Source: Paenibacillus contaminans
Lineage (GTDB): Bacteria > Bacillota > Bacilli > Paenibacillales > NBRC-103111
NCBI RefSeq assembly: GCF_003285015.1
Contig: NZ_QMFB01000001.1
Span: 1-64,000, forward strand
Reading direction: 5' to 3'
Length of the DNA stretch: 64,000 bases
How positions within the stretch are numbered: position 1 is the stretch's first letter; each line of letters starts with the position of its first letter. Under the pieces are notes generated by a model, which did not search any database, was not told the DNA's origin, and saw only the letters and a list, made by a program, of their open reading frames with translations. The position numbers and the translations under genes are program-made. Positions 56,757 to 64,000 of the stretch are shown here, one piece after another.

Positions 56757-57591
56757 TGTCATTAAGCCGAATCATTACATAGCGTTAAACGAATCGATCA
56801 AGATCGAGGTCGTTTCGCCGTTATCGCGAAATCAGCCCGCCGTTTCCCCGTATGTGGAAAATCCCGATCTGCTTGACGAGAGAATAAGGGAAATGGAGCA
56901 AATTCTCGAAGCCAAGGATCAGATTATTCACGACGCGGAGCAATTCGCGGAGCAGCAGCTGCACCAATCGCAGCTCGAAATCGAAGCGATGAAGGAGCAA
57001 GCGCAGCTTGAAATCGAAGCCTGGTGGCAAAGTAAGCGTCAAGAAGACGAACAACTCGCGGCTACAGCCAGGGAAAGCGGCTTTCAGCAAGGATACGGCC
57101 ATGGGCTCAAAGAAGCGGAAGCTGCCGTTCATGAGCAGTATGCCGACATGCTGAACGAATCCCGTTCGGTACTTGAGCAGTCCTACCAGCTAAAGACGAG
57201 AATCATTCAGGAAGCGGAGCCGTTTCTTATCGAGCTTAGCTGTGCGATCGCCGAGAAAATTATCGGACGCCAGCTTACGGTAAACCCGGAATGGGTTATC
57301 GAGATGACGCAGACCGTGCTTGCGCGGCGGCGAGAGAAAGGCGTCGTAACGCTTTGCGTTTCGCCGAAGCAGTTCGCTTATATTCAGGATGCGAGAGACG
57401 AGCTGTTATTGTCGATCGATTCGCAAGCCGAATTGCAAATTTTGCCGGACGCTACGATTGACGACCATGGCTGCGTGGTACGAACTGCTTTCGGCAGCAT
57501 CGATGCCAAGATCGACACGCAATTGAAAGAAATTAAAGCGGCGCTGCGGCAATTGGCTCTGACTAGCGAGGAGAACGCTAGCCATGAATAA
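56749..57591 (+). CDS. fliH: Flagellar export ATPase regulator FliH
   Basis: 280 residues from TTG 56749, placed 9 bases after GGAGGAG; TTG 56746 and ATG 56740 are alternatives. Starts with SNVIKPNHYIALN. Long charged coiled coil (LDERIREMEQILEAKDQII) with many Glu/Gln, then the C-terminal FliI-binding domain (CAIAEKIIGRQLTVNPEWVI). Overlaps fliG and fliI. Confidence 0.92.
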   Translation: MSNVIKPNHYIALNESIKIEVVSPLSRNQPAVSPYVENPDLLDERIREMEQILEAKDQIIHDAEQFAEQQLHQSQLEIEAMKEQAQLEIEAWWQSKRQEDEQLAATARESGFQQGYGHGLKEAEAAVHEQYADMLNESRSVLEQSYQLKTRIIQEAEPFLIELSCAIAEKIIGRQLTVNPEWVIEMTQTVLARRREKGVVTLCVSPKQFAYIQDARDELLLSIDSQAELQILPDATIDDHGCVVRTAFGSIDAKIDTQLKEIKAALRQLALTSEENASHE

Positions 57592-58909
57592 TAATCGCCC
57601 GTTTGCCGCCAAGTACGTAGAGCATTTACAGCAGTTGGACCCCGTTCGAGTCAATGGCAAGGTGACGCAGGTTATCGGCCTGACTGTCGAATCGGAAGGC
57701 CCTGACGCCAGCGTCGGCGACGTCTGTCATATTTATCCCTTCAAGTCGAATGTGCCGCTGAAGGCGGAGGTCGTCGGCTTTCGCGATAACCGCGTATTGC
57801 TGATGCCGCTTGGCGAACTGCATTCGATTGGCCCGGGATGCGATGTTGTGAGCACCGGCAAGCCGTTAACCGTTCAGGTTGGCCGCGAGCTTCTCGGCAA
57901 GGTGCTGAACGGCTTGGGCGAGCCTCTGGACGGCACGTTCCTGCCTTCGCGCATGTCGCAATATTCTACCTTCAATATGCCGAGCAATCCGCTTAGCCGT
58001 CCTCGGGTGCTGGAACCGATCAGCGTCGGCGTCCGCTGCATTGACGGTCTGCTGTCGATCGGCAAAGGCCAACGCGTCGGGATTTTTGCAGGCTCGGGCG
58101 TAGGTAAGAGCACGCTTCTCGGTATGATTGCCCGAAATACGTCGGCTGACGTCAATGTGATCGCCTTAATCGGCGAACGCGGACGCGAGGTGCTTGATTT
58201 TATCGAACGGGATCTCGGTCCCGAAGGCCTTGCGCGTTCCGTCGTCATCGTCGCGACCTCCGACCAGCCGGCGCTTATCCGGATCAAAGGCGCGCTTATC
58301 GCAACGAGCATCGCCGAATACTTTCGCGATCGCGGCTTGAACGTCATGTTAATGATGGACTCCGTTACCCGTTACGCTATGGCGCAGCGGGAGGTTGGCC
58401 TCGCGGTAGGCGAACCGCCGGCAACGCGCGGATATACGCCATCCGTATTCGCCGGTCTGCCCAAGCTTCTGGAACGTTCGGGAACCGGTCCTAAAGGCTC
58501 GATTACCGCGTTTTACACAGTGCTCGTTGACGGCGACGATATGAACGAGCCGATCGCCGATGCGGTACGGGGGATTTTGGACGGACATATCGTGCTCCAC
58601 CGAAATCTTGCGAACCGCGGGCATTTTCCGGCAATCGACGTTCTTGCAAGCGTCAGCCGGGTTATGAAGGAAATCGTGCCCGACGAACAGCAGCAGGCAG
58701 CCAATTATATGAAACGAATGCTTTCTACTTATAAAGATTCGGAAGACTTAATTAATATAGGGGCGTACCAGCAAGGTTCCAATCCGGAAATCGATAGAGC
58801 CATGCAGTTGATTCCAGCCATATGGGACTATACGAGGCAAACGACGACCGAAAAGGTTACTTTTGCGGAATCGCAGGAAAGACTGATTGCCGAATTCGGC
58901 GGAGGATGA
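57584..58909 (+). CDS. fliI: Flagellum-specific ATP synthase FliI
   Basis: 441 residues from ATG 57584, overlapping fliH by 8 bases. F1-beta-like ATPase: Walker A GIFAGSGVGKSTLLGMIA, Walker B VMLMMDSVTRYAMAQREVGL, GEPPATRGYTPSVFAGLPKL. Energises flagellar protein export with FliH and FliJ. Confidence 0.97.
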   Translation: MNNNRPFAAKYVEHLQQLDPVRVNGKVTQVIGLTVESEGPDASVGDVCHIYPFKSNVPLKAEVVGFRDNRVLLMPLGELHSIGPGCDVVSTGKPLTVQVGRELLGKVLNGLGEPLDGTFLPSRMSQYSTFNMPSNPLSRPRVLEPISVGVRCIDGLLSIGKGQRVGIFAGSGVGKSTLLGMIARNTSADVNVIALIGERGREVLDFIERDLGPEGLARSVVIVATSDQPALIRIKGALIATSIAEYFRDRGLNVMLMMDSVTRYAMAQREVGLAVGEPPATRGYTPSVFAGLPKLLERSGTGPKGSITAFYTVLVDGDDMNEPIADAVRGILDGHIVLHRNLANRGHFPAIDVLASVSRVMKEIVPDEQQQAANYMKRMLSTYKDSEDLINIGAYQQGSNPEIDRAMQLIPAIWDYTRQTTTEKVTFAESQERLIAEFGGG

Positions 58910-58915
58910 TGAACG

Positions 58916-59353
58916 TTGACATTCAAATACGGCTTCCAAAAAATCGTCGATTTGAAATCCAATGAAAAAACGCAGGCGGAATGGTTTTTTTCGAGTGCGA
59001 TCGGTGCGCTGAGGCTTGAAGAGCAAAGCTTGTCCATGCTTCAGGAAGAGAAGAAACGGCTTCACGACGACATGGTTAACGAAGCTGTGAGCCGGACTTC
59101 GGTATCCGAATTATTGGTTCATCAGACCTATATCCAACATATCGACCGGCAGATTCGCCGCAAAACGAAAGATGTGCAGTCAGCTAAGCATAACGTATCG
59201 GTCAAACAAGAGCAGCTCGTACATAAAACGATCGAAGAGAAAATTTGGTTTCAAGCCCGTGACAAAGCCAAACAAGCTTTTACGGCATTGGAGCTGAAGA
59301 AAGAGCAGGAAGAGCTCGACGATATCGCGATTACCCGGTACAAGATGTCCTGA
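58916..59353 (+). CDS. fliJ: Flagellar export chaperone FliJ
   Basis: 145 residues from TTG 58916 after GGAGGATG. Coiled coil throughout: FQKIVDLKSNEKTQAEWFFS, HIDRQIRRKTKDVQSAKHNV, KAKQAFTALELKKEQEELDD, the last containing the typical C-terminal E/D-rich end. It lies between fliI and the motE-like gene. Confidence 0.9.
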   Translation: MTFKYGFQKIVDLKSNEKTQAEWFFSSAIGALRLEEQSLSMLQEEKKRLHDDMVNEAVSRTSVSELLVHQTYIQHIDRQIRRKTKDVQSAKHNVSVKQEQLVHKTIEEKIWFQARDKAKQAFTALELKKEQEELDDIAITRYKMS

Positions 59354-59382
59354 CCGATGAATGCGGGAAGAGGTGAGCGGAA

Positions 59383-60291
59383 ATGGACACGGAGTTGGAA
59401 AAATCGGAATTGAGCGCATTCGAAAGATTTTTATATTGGTTTTTTATTCCGATCGTGTTTACCAGCGTGTTGCTTGTCGTTCTTCTGAAGCTTTTCGATT
59501 ACGACGTGATGGATAATGTCCTCAAAGCGGCGAATAAAGTCCCGTTTGTCGGCAGCGTCCTTCCGGATCCGAAGTCGGAGAAAAAGACGGAAACGAATCA
59601 AGGCGCTGCGGTCGAAAATGCGGCGGAAACTGACGAACAGAAGATCGGCGAATTGAATAATTCCCTTTCATCCGTTACGGAGCAGCTGAAGAGCGCGGAA
59701 ACGGCGCTTGAGCAAAGCGACAAGGCGTTCAAGGAGCTGCAGGCCAAAAATACGGCATTGGAAGAACAATTAAAGACGAAAGTGAAAAGCGACGAGGAAT
59801 ACTCGCTTCAAATCAAGCAAACGTCCGACATGTTCGCCAGAATGAACCCGTCCAAAGCCGGTCCGATTTTCGAAAACTTAACGCTCTCGGAACGGGCTCT
59901 TATTATGGCTGAGATGAAGCCTGAGGAGCGCGTGAGAATTTTGGAAAAGATGGACCCGAAAAAAGCGGCTGAAACCTCGATAAGCTTAAAGGATTCGGTG
60001 CCTGCGCGCGACCGCGAACTCGCCGCACTTCAAGAGCGGCTGAAGCTGAACGAGGAAAGCTCGGCAAATGCGGTAGCCAAAATGACCAAAAGCGATCTCG
60101 GGCAAACGTTCGCGAATATGACGCCTAAGAGTGCGGCGCTAGTATTGCAAGAGATGAATGCGGTCAATCAGGCGAAAGTGATCGAAATTTTGAATGCGAC
60201 GGATGTTCAAGCGCGTTCCAAAATTATGACCGCCTTGGCGGACTTGAACAAAGAAGTGGCGGCATCCATAACCGCCCGTCTCGCACAATAA
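59383..60291 (+). CDS. MotE/YlxF-like membrane coiled-coil protein
   Basis: 302 residues from ATG 59383 after AGAGGTGAG. One N-terminal TM (FFIPIVFTSVLLVVLLKLF), a central coiled coil (SSVTEQLKSAETALEQSDK) and a C-terminal domain with two repeats of the MgtE_N/MotE type (MFARMNPSKAGPIFENL; TFANMTPKSAALVLQEM). Corresponds to B. subtilis YlxF, between fliJ and fliK. Confidence 0.85.
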   Translation: MDTELEKSELSAFERFLYWFFIPIVFTSVLLVVLLKLFDYDVMDNVLKAANKVPFVGSVLPDPKSEKKTETNQGAAVENAAETDEQKIGELNNSLSSVTEQLKSAETALEQSDKAFKELQAKNTALEEQLKTKVKSDEEYSLQIKQTSDMFARMNPSKAGPIFENLTLSERALIMAEMKPEERVRILEKMDPKKAAETSISLKDSVPARDRELAALQERLKLNEESSANAVAKMTKSDLGQTFANMTPKSAALVLQEMNAVNQAKVIEILNATDVQARSKIMTALADLNKEVAASITARLAQ

Positions 60292-60319
60292 AACCGATTC
60301 AGAAAGGAGGTGAAAATAA

Positions 60320-61738
60320 ATGAATGCAATCGCTCAAAATATGCCGGCAACTCCGGTATGGAAGTCCGGTGCGGTTGGCGCCGATTCCGTTGTAACGGGT
60401 GGCGGCGATGCTTTTGCCGGCATGCTCGGCCAATTGCTTGGTTTGACGCAAGGCGAAGGGAATGACGGCGCTCAGCAGTCTATTGAAACGCTGCCTGCAG
60501 GCTTCTCGCCGCTGCTGCTGCTTGCGCTTCTTCCGCAGGCGGAATCCGTCGACGGCGAACAGGCGGCGAAGCAGCTTGAGCTTCTTTTGGAGCAGCATCC
60601 AGAGCTTTTTGCCGAGCTGCTGTCCGCTCAAGGATTTGCGCAATGGTCGGCTAAAGTCGATGAATTGTTCGCGGCAGTAACCGGGGAGCAAGCGCCGGTC
60701 GCGCTCGGAGAGCAGCCGATGCAAGCAGCGGCAGTCGCGAATCCGGAAGCTCCGGCAGCGGCCACCGCACAGCTAAAGCCCGAGCAAGGCACGCAAGCGG
60801 TACAAACTTCGCAAGCCGTACAAAAGTTTCTTCATTTGCTGCAAACCGAAGGCTCGAATCCTCTGGTTCAGCAATTGTCCGAGGACTTGCAGAAGCTGAT
60901 TGCGGAAGCGAGGCCGGTAACGGATGCGCCTCCTGCTGAAGTGAAAGCGACGGAGCAGCCGAAAGGAACGGCAACCCGCCAAGAGCGTGCAGCCGAAACG
61001 AATAACGTCAAGAACGAACCGGCAGCGCCAGAGCAAGTAATCGCAGTCAAGCAAACCGCTTCGCGGGTAACCGCATCTGAAGCGTTAAGCAAGCTGCAGG
61101 TCATTGCGGCGAAGCAGGGCGTCATGTTCGAGCAGCTTACCAGGTCTGCGGAAACGAAGACGGATGTTCAGCCGGCAGGCGCAAACGATCAGCCTGAGAC
61201 GACCGGCTTGGTTTTCAACGTTCATAACGGCGTAACCGCGAAAGCGGCCGATAACGTTCATGCGATGCCAAAACCGGTTTCCGCGCAAAGCTTTGTCCAG
61301 GATATGAGCCAGTTTGTGCTGAAAACGATTAAGGTCAACGCATTAAACGGCTTCTCCGAGGCCAAGCTGACGTTAACGCCGGAGCATCTGGGCCAGGTCG
61401 ACGTGAAGATTTCCCTGCAGAACGGGCAGCTTGTGGCGCAATTTACGGCACAAACCCAAATGGGAAGAGAGATGATCGAGAGCCAGCTGTCGCACTTGCG
61501 TTCGACGCTGACGGGTCAAGGTCTGCATGTCGAGAAGATTGAAGTCAGTCAAAGCTCTGCTTTTCAATCCGGGATGTTCCACGATGGGCGGCAGCAAACT
61601 TCCCAGCAGTTCATGCAGCAATCCAACAGACAGCCTGAACGCTACGAGCAAGGAAATGAAGAGTTTTCGCTAGATGGGGAATCGAGCGAGGATGTCCAAG
61701 CACCGATGACGGTGAACGGTTTTGACGTTACGGCTTAA
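60320..61738 (+). CDS. fliK: Flagellar hook-length control protein FliK
   Basis: 472 residues from ATG 60320 after GAAAGGAGGTG. Ala/Gln-rich N-terminal two thirds of low complexity and a C-terminal Flg_hook domain: LNGFSEAKLTLTPEHLGQVD, VKISLQNGQLVAQFTAQTQM, LRSTLTGQGLHVEKIEVSQS. It measures the hook and triggers the FlhB switch. Confidence 0.93.
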   Translation: MNAIAQNMPATPVWKSGAVGADSVVTGGGDAFAGMLGQLLGLTQGEGNDGAQQSIETLPAGFSPLLLLALLPQAESVDGEQAAKQLELLLEQHPELFAELLSAQGFAQWSAKVDELFAAVTGEQAPVALGEQPMQAAAVANPEAPAAATAQLKPEQGTQAVQTSQAVQKFLHLLQTEGSNPLVQQLSEDLQKLIAEARPVTDAPPAEVKATEQPKGTATRQERAAETNNVKNEPAAPEQVIAVKQTASRVTASEALSKLQVIAAKQGVMFEQLTRSAETKTDVQPAGANDQPETTGLVFNVHNGVTAKAADNVHAMPKPVSAQSFVQDMSQFVLKTIKVNALNGFSEAKLTLTPEHLGQVDVKISLQNGQLVAQFTAQTQMGREMIESQLSHLRSTLTGQGLHVEKIEVSQSSAFQSGMFHDGRQQTSQQFMQQSNRQPERYEQGNEEFSLDGESSEDVQAPMTVNGFDVTA

Positions 61739-61784
61739 TGCGAGAAGCCGATTTTTATGAACAAGGCATGCGGGGGGTGAAACG

Positions 61785-62243
61785 ATGGCAGATCCGGTTT
61801 TTTCTACAGGCAACGTGTGGCCCAATTATGCCAAAACGAATATCGACAAAAAAAGCACGCCGAATAAAGCTGCCGAAAACAACTTGGGCAAGGACGAATT
61901 TCTAAAAATTCTTATTGCGCAGCTTAAAAACCAGGATCCGATGCAGCCGCTTCAGGACAAGGAATTTATCGCGCAAATGGCCCAGTTCACTTCGGTTGAG
62001 CAGTTGTCGAATATGGCGAGCGAAATGAAGCTTTTACGCCAATCGCTTGGTTTGTCGCCGGGCTTGATCGGAAAAACGGTCAGTTGGGAGACGACCGACG
62101 CCACAGGTGCTTCCGTAACGAAAGAGGGAGTCGTAGATGCGCTGTTATTCAAAAAAGGCGTACAATACGCCAGTGTAAAAGGGGAGGAAATTTCTCTGGA
62201 TAAACTGGTGAAAATCTGGGATCCCGAGAATACGGACGAATGA
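61785..62243 (+). CDS. flgD: Flagellar hook capping protein FlgD
   Basis: 152 residues from ATG 61785 after GGGGGGTG. N-terminal FlgD family core NLGKDEFLKILIAQLKNQDP followed by MQPLQDKEFIAQMAQFTSVE. It is short, as in Bacillus, lacking the long C-terminal Fn3-like region of proteobacterial FlgD. Overlaps the next gene (ATGA). Confidence 0.93.
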   Translation: MADPVFSTGNVWPNYAKTNIDKKSTPNKAAENNLGKDEFLKILIAQLKNQDPMQPLQDKEFIAQMAQFTSVEQLSNMASEMKLLRQSLGLSPGLIGKTVSWETTDATGASVTKEGVVDALLFKKGVQYASVKGEEISLDKLVKIWDPENTDE

Positions 62244-62620
62244 ATCGAATAACGATCGGTCAGCTGTATCCGGAAGCAGGCAAAGCGCCAGTACGCAGGA
62301 CGCAAGCGCAGCCGCCGTCAATGACCAACCAGGCATCGAAGTTCGACAACATGCTGCAATCCAGTATGGTGAAGCTTAGCCATCATGCCGAGATGCGGCT
62401 GCAGCAGCGCGGAATCGAGCTAAAGCCCGAGCAAATGGCAAAGCTTCAGGGCGCGATCGATAAAGCCGCAATGAAAGGCTCCAAGGAATCGCTCGTCGTT
62501 TGCGACAATATGGCATTCATTATTAACGTCAAAAGCAGAACCATCGTAACCGCGATGGATCGCGATTCGATGAAGGAGAACGTATTTACGCAAATCGATA
62601 GCGCCGTTATTTTATCTTAA
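62240..62620 (+). CDS. Small flagellar operon protein (TIGR02530-type)
   Basis: 126 residues from ATG 62240. The conserved block is LSHHAEMRLQQRGIELKPEQ, then KLQGAIDKAAMKGSKESLVV and NVKSRTIVTAMDRDSMKENV, matching the 'flagellar operon protein' family found between flgD and the hook gene in Firmicutes. Exact function unknown. Confidence 0.85.
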   Translation: MNRITIGQLYPEAGKAPVRRTQAQPPSMTNQASKFDNMLQSSMVKLSHHAEMRLQQRGIELKPEQMAKLQGAIDKAAMKGSKESLVVCDNMAFIINVKSRTIVTAMDRDSMKENVFTQIDSAVILS

Positions 62621-62733
62621 GGGCTGGCCCTATACGGAGGCCCGAATAGCCGCTGATCGAAGGAAGCGGCTGCGAGAGGTTGCATGACATATTCACCAAA
62701 AAATTGCTAGCCAGACGGGGAGGAAATTGATTT

Positions 62734-63561
62734 ATGTTGCGTTCGTTATATTCTGGCGTTTCCGGAATGCGCGGCTTTCAAACGAAGCTTGATGTCATCG
62801 GCAATAACATCGCTAATGTCAACACGGCGGGTTTTAAAGCCGGTCGCGTCATGTTCAAGGATATATTAAGCCAAACGACCGCGGGTATGACGGCACCGAA
62901 CGGGAACGAAACCGGCGGGGTAAACGCCAAGCAAATCGGTCTCGGCGTCACGATCGGCGCTATCGATACGATACATACGCCGGGCAGCGCAATGACGACG
63001 AATGTGCCTACCGATCTACGGATTGACGGGGACGGCTTCTTCGCAGTCAAAATGAATGCCGGCCAAGGGCAAGAGGAAGCTTTCTTAACCCGTGACGGCG
63101 GCTTTAAAGTCGACGCATCCGGCAATCTCGTAAACGGCGACGGCTTGCTGGTTACGCAACCCGGCGGAGATATCATCACGATCGATTTCACTACCGTCGT
63201 CGAGTTCAGTATCGGCCAAGACGGGACGATCATCAAGAAGCTTAACGACGGTACGATCGACGATACGATGCGAATCGGCATCGTGAAAGTTGCCAATCCG
63301 GGCGGCCTGGAGAAAATCGGCGGCAATTTGTACCGCATGACGCCGAACGCCAACCCTGACGGCGTACTTGAGATCATTGAAGCCAACGATCCGGATCTGG
63401 GGACGGGGGCTATCATTTCCGGGCAAATTGAAATGTCGAATGTCGATTTGACGTCCGAGTTTACCGAAATGATCGTATCGCAAAGAGGTTTCCAAGCAAA
63501 TTCGCGGATTATTACTACTTCCGATGAAATCCTGCAGGAAGTTGTTAACCTGAAACGATAA
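62734..63561 (+). CDS. flgE: Flagellar hook protein FlgE (annotated flgG in some Bacilli)
   Basis: 275 residues from ATG 62734 after GAGGAAA. Starts MLRSLYSGVSGMRGFQTKLD with NNIANVNTAGFKA, and ends NVDLTSEFTEMIVSQRGFQA, NSRIITTSDEILQEVVNLKR. Position after flgD and its small partner identifies the hook subunit, as in B. subtilis where the gene was once called flgG. The gap 62621-62733 shows no clear signal. Confidence 0.92.
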   Translation: MLRSLYSGVSGMRGFQTKLDVIGNNIANVNTAGFKAGRVMFKDILSQTTAGMTAPNGNETGGVNAKQIGLGVTIGAIDTIHTPGSAMTTNVPTDLRIDGDGFFAVKMNAGQGQEEAFLTRDGGFKVDASGNLVNGDGLLVTQPGGDIITIDFTTVVEFSIGQDGTIIKKLNDGTIDDTMRIGIVKVANPGGLEKIGGNLYRMTPNANPDGVLEIIEANDPDLGTGAIISGQIEMSNVDLTSEFTEMIVSQRGFQANSRIITTSDEILQEVVNLKR

Positions 63562-63574
63562 TCAGGAATAGGTA

Positions 63575-63604
63575 AGGGGGTTGCGACCCAACCCCTCTTT
63601 TTTC
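63575..63604 (+). terminator. Terminator-like hairpin inside the flagellar operon
   Basis: AGGGGGTTG (63575-63583) pairs with CAACCCCT (63589-63596) followed by CTTTTTTT. It probably reduces read-through from the highly expressed hook gene into swrD and fliL. Confidence 0.85.
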
Positions 63605-63620
63605 GAAACGGAGGGAATTG

Positions 63621-63842
63621 ATGATTACCGTCACCCGTTTAAATGGGAAGCCGATAACCGTAAATGCCTTGCTGATCGAGACGATCGATGAAATTCCCGA
63701 GACCATGCTTATCTTGACAACGGGAAAAAAAATCGTCGTGCTTGAGAAGGCGGCCGACGTCGTGGAGCTGATCACAAGTTATGTGCAGCGAGTCGGAGCG
63801 GTGAGAGGTACGATAATGAGTAAGGATTTGGAGGGGTCTTAG
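63621..63842 (+). CDS. swrD: FlbD/SwrD-type flagellar protein
   Basis: 73 residues from ATG 63621 after GGAGGGAATTG. Pattern MITVTRLNGKPITVNALLIE and GKKIVVLEKAADVVELI matches FlbD/SwrD, a small protein that supports flagellar motor power in B. subtilis. The stop is immediately followed by the fliL start. Confidence 0.9.
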   Translation: MITVTRLNGKPITVNALLIETIDEIPETMLILTTGKKIVVLEKAADVVELITSYVQRVGAVRGTIMSKDLEGS

Positions 63843-64000
63843 TTGTTCAAGAGCAAGTTGTTGCAGATCGTCCTTGCGATGCTTATCGTCATCACCTTGA
63901 TTTTGACCGCATTTTTCGTTCTATGGAACTATATGGACAAACAGCAGGGAGCGGATGAGAGCGATCCGAAAAGCACCGTCGAATCGGTTCAAGGCAAGAA
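63843..64000 (+). CDS. fliL: Flagellar basal body protein FliL, cut by window end
   Basis: Starts TTG 63843 directly after the swrD stop, with GGAGGGG upstream. The 52 visible residues begin MFKSKLLQIVLAMLIVITLI and give one TM segment followed by a polar region, as in FliL. The gene continues beyond the window. Confidence 0.85.
   Translation, partial: MFKSKLLQIVLAMLIVITLILTAFFVLWNYMDKQQGADESDPKSTVESVQGK

Noticed and set aside
1..64000. tRNA or rRNA genes
   Set aside because: No cloverleaf with a T-loop GTTCGAATC-type sequence and acceptor pairing, and no rRNA-like sequence, was found by reading either strand.

Overview
The window looks like a chromosome segment from a Paenibacillus-type Firmicute. 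The evidence is the Bacillus-style gene order (ylqG/ylqH-like, yraN, comM, sucC, sucD, dprA, topA, trmFO, hslV, hslU, codY, then the fla/che operon), frequent TTG/GTG starts behind strong GGAGG ribosome-binding sites, and a flagellar operon carrying the small TIGR02530-type and FlbD/SwrD-type genes. Host DNA is moderately GC-rich. The block between about 2.2 and 40.3 kb is clearly AT-richer.

That block is a prophage of 38,052 bp inserted in comM, a Mg-chelatase-like AAA+ ATPase of the transformation pathway. The two comM halves lie on the minus strand at 1729-2226 and 40277-41358. Joining them at a shared CA (TG on the minus strand) restores an unbroken 525-codon gene through its MNPCPCGFYG motif. 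The rejoined phage ends form an imperfect inverted repeat of about 65 bp centred on the same dinucleotide, as expected for attP of a large serine integrase. The integrase reading frame runs through this site, so its C-terminus differs between integrated and excised forms.

Prophage layout: (1) a leftward lysogeny-like module at 2.2-6.2 kb with the serine integrase, a catalytically dead serine-recombinase-like protein, an unknown protein, a ribbon-helix-helix regulator with 13-bp iterons in front of it, and two paralogous small proteins. No CI-like repressor is visible. (2) A rightward early module at 6.5-17.3 kb with many small unknown genes, a primase-helicase, a RuvC-like resolvase, a YolD-like protein, and two overlapping genes that appear to encode regions 2 and 4 of a split sigma factor. 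This module has hairpin leaders, repeats and a striking cluster of AGCGGG words. (3) Late genes at 18.0-36.4 kb in siphovirus order: terminase, portal, scaffold, capsid, connectors, tail tube, frameshifted chaperone, tape measure, tail tip/fibres, holin, amidase. (4) A right-end cargo at 36.8-40.1 kb: three tiny membrane proteins, a Rad52-like annealing protein, and a type II restriction-modification pair (C5 methyltransferase and TdeIII-like endonuclease).

Right of the prophage come sucCD, dprA, topA, trmFO, hslVU, codY and then the flagellar basal-body/hook operon flgB, flgC, fliE, fliF, fliG, fliH, fliI, fliJ, motE-like, fliK, flgD, a small operon gene, flgE/G, swrD and the start of fliL. 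The most notable leads are the split sigma factor, the pseudo-recombinase beside the integrase, the integrase tail swap at attP, twin 61/62-bp nested palindromes (one inside the primase gene), the AGCGGG cluster, and paired GGNCC sites abutting the endonuclease promoter.
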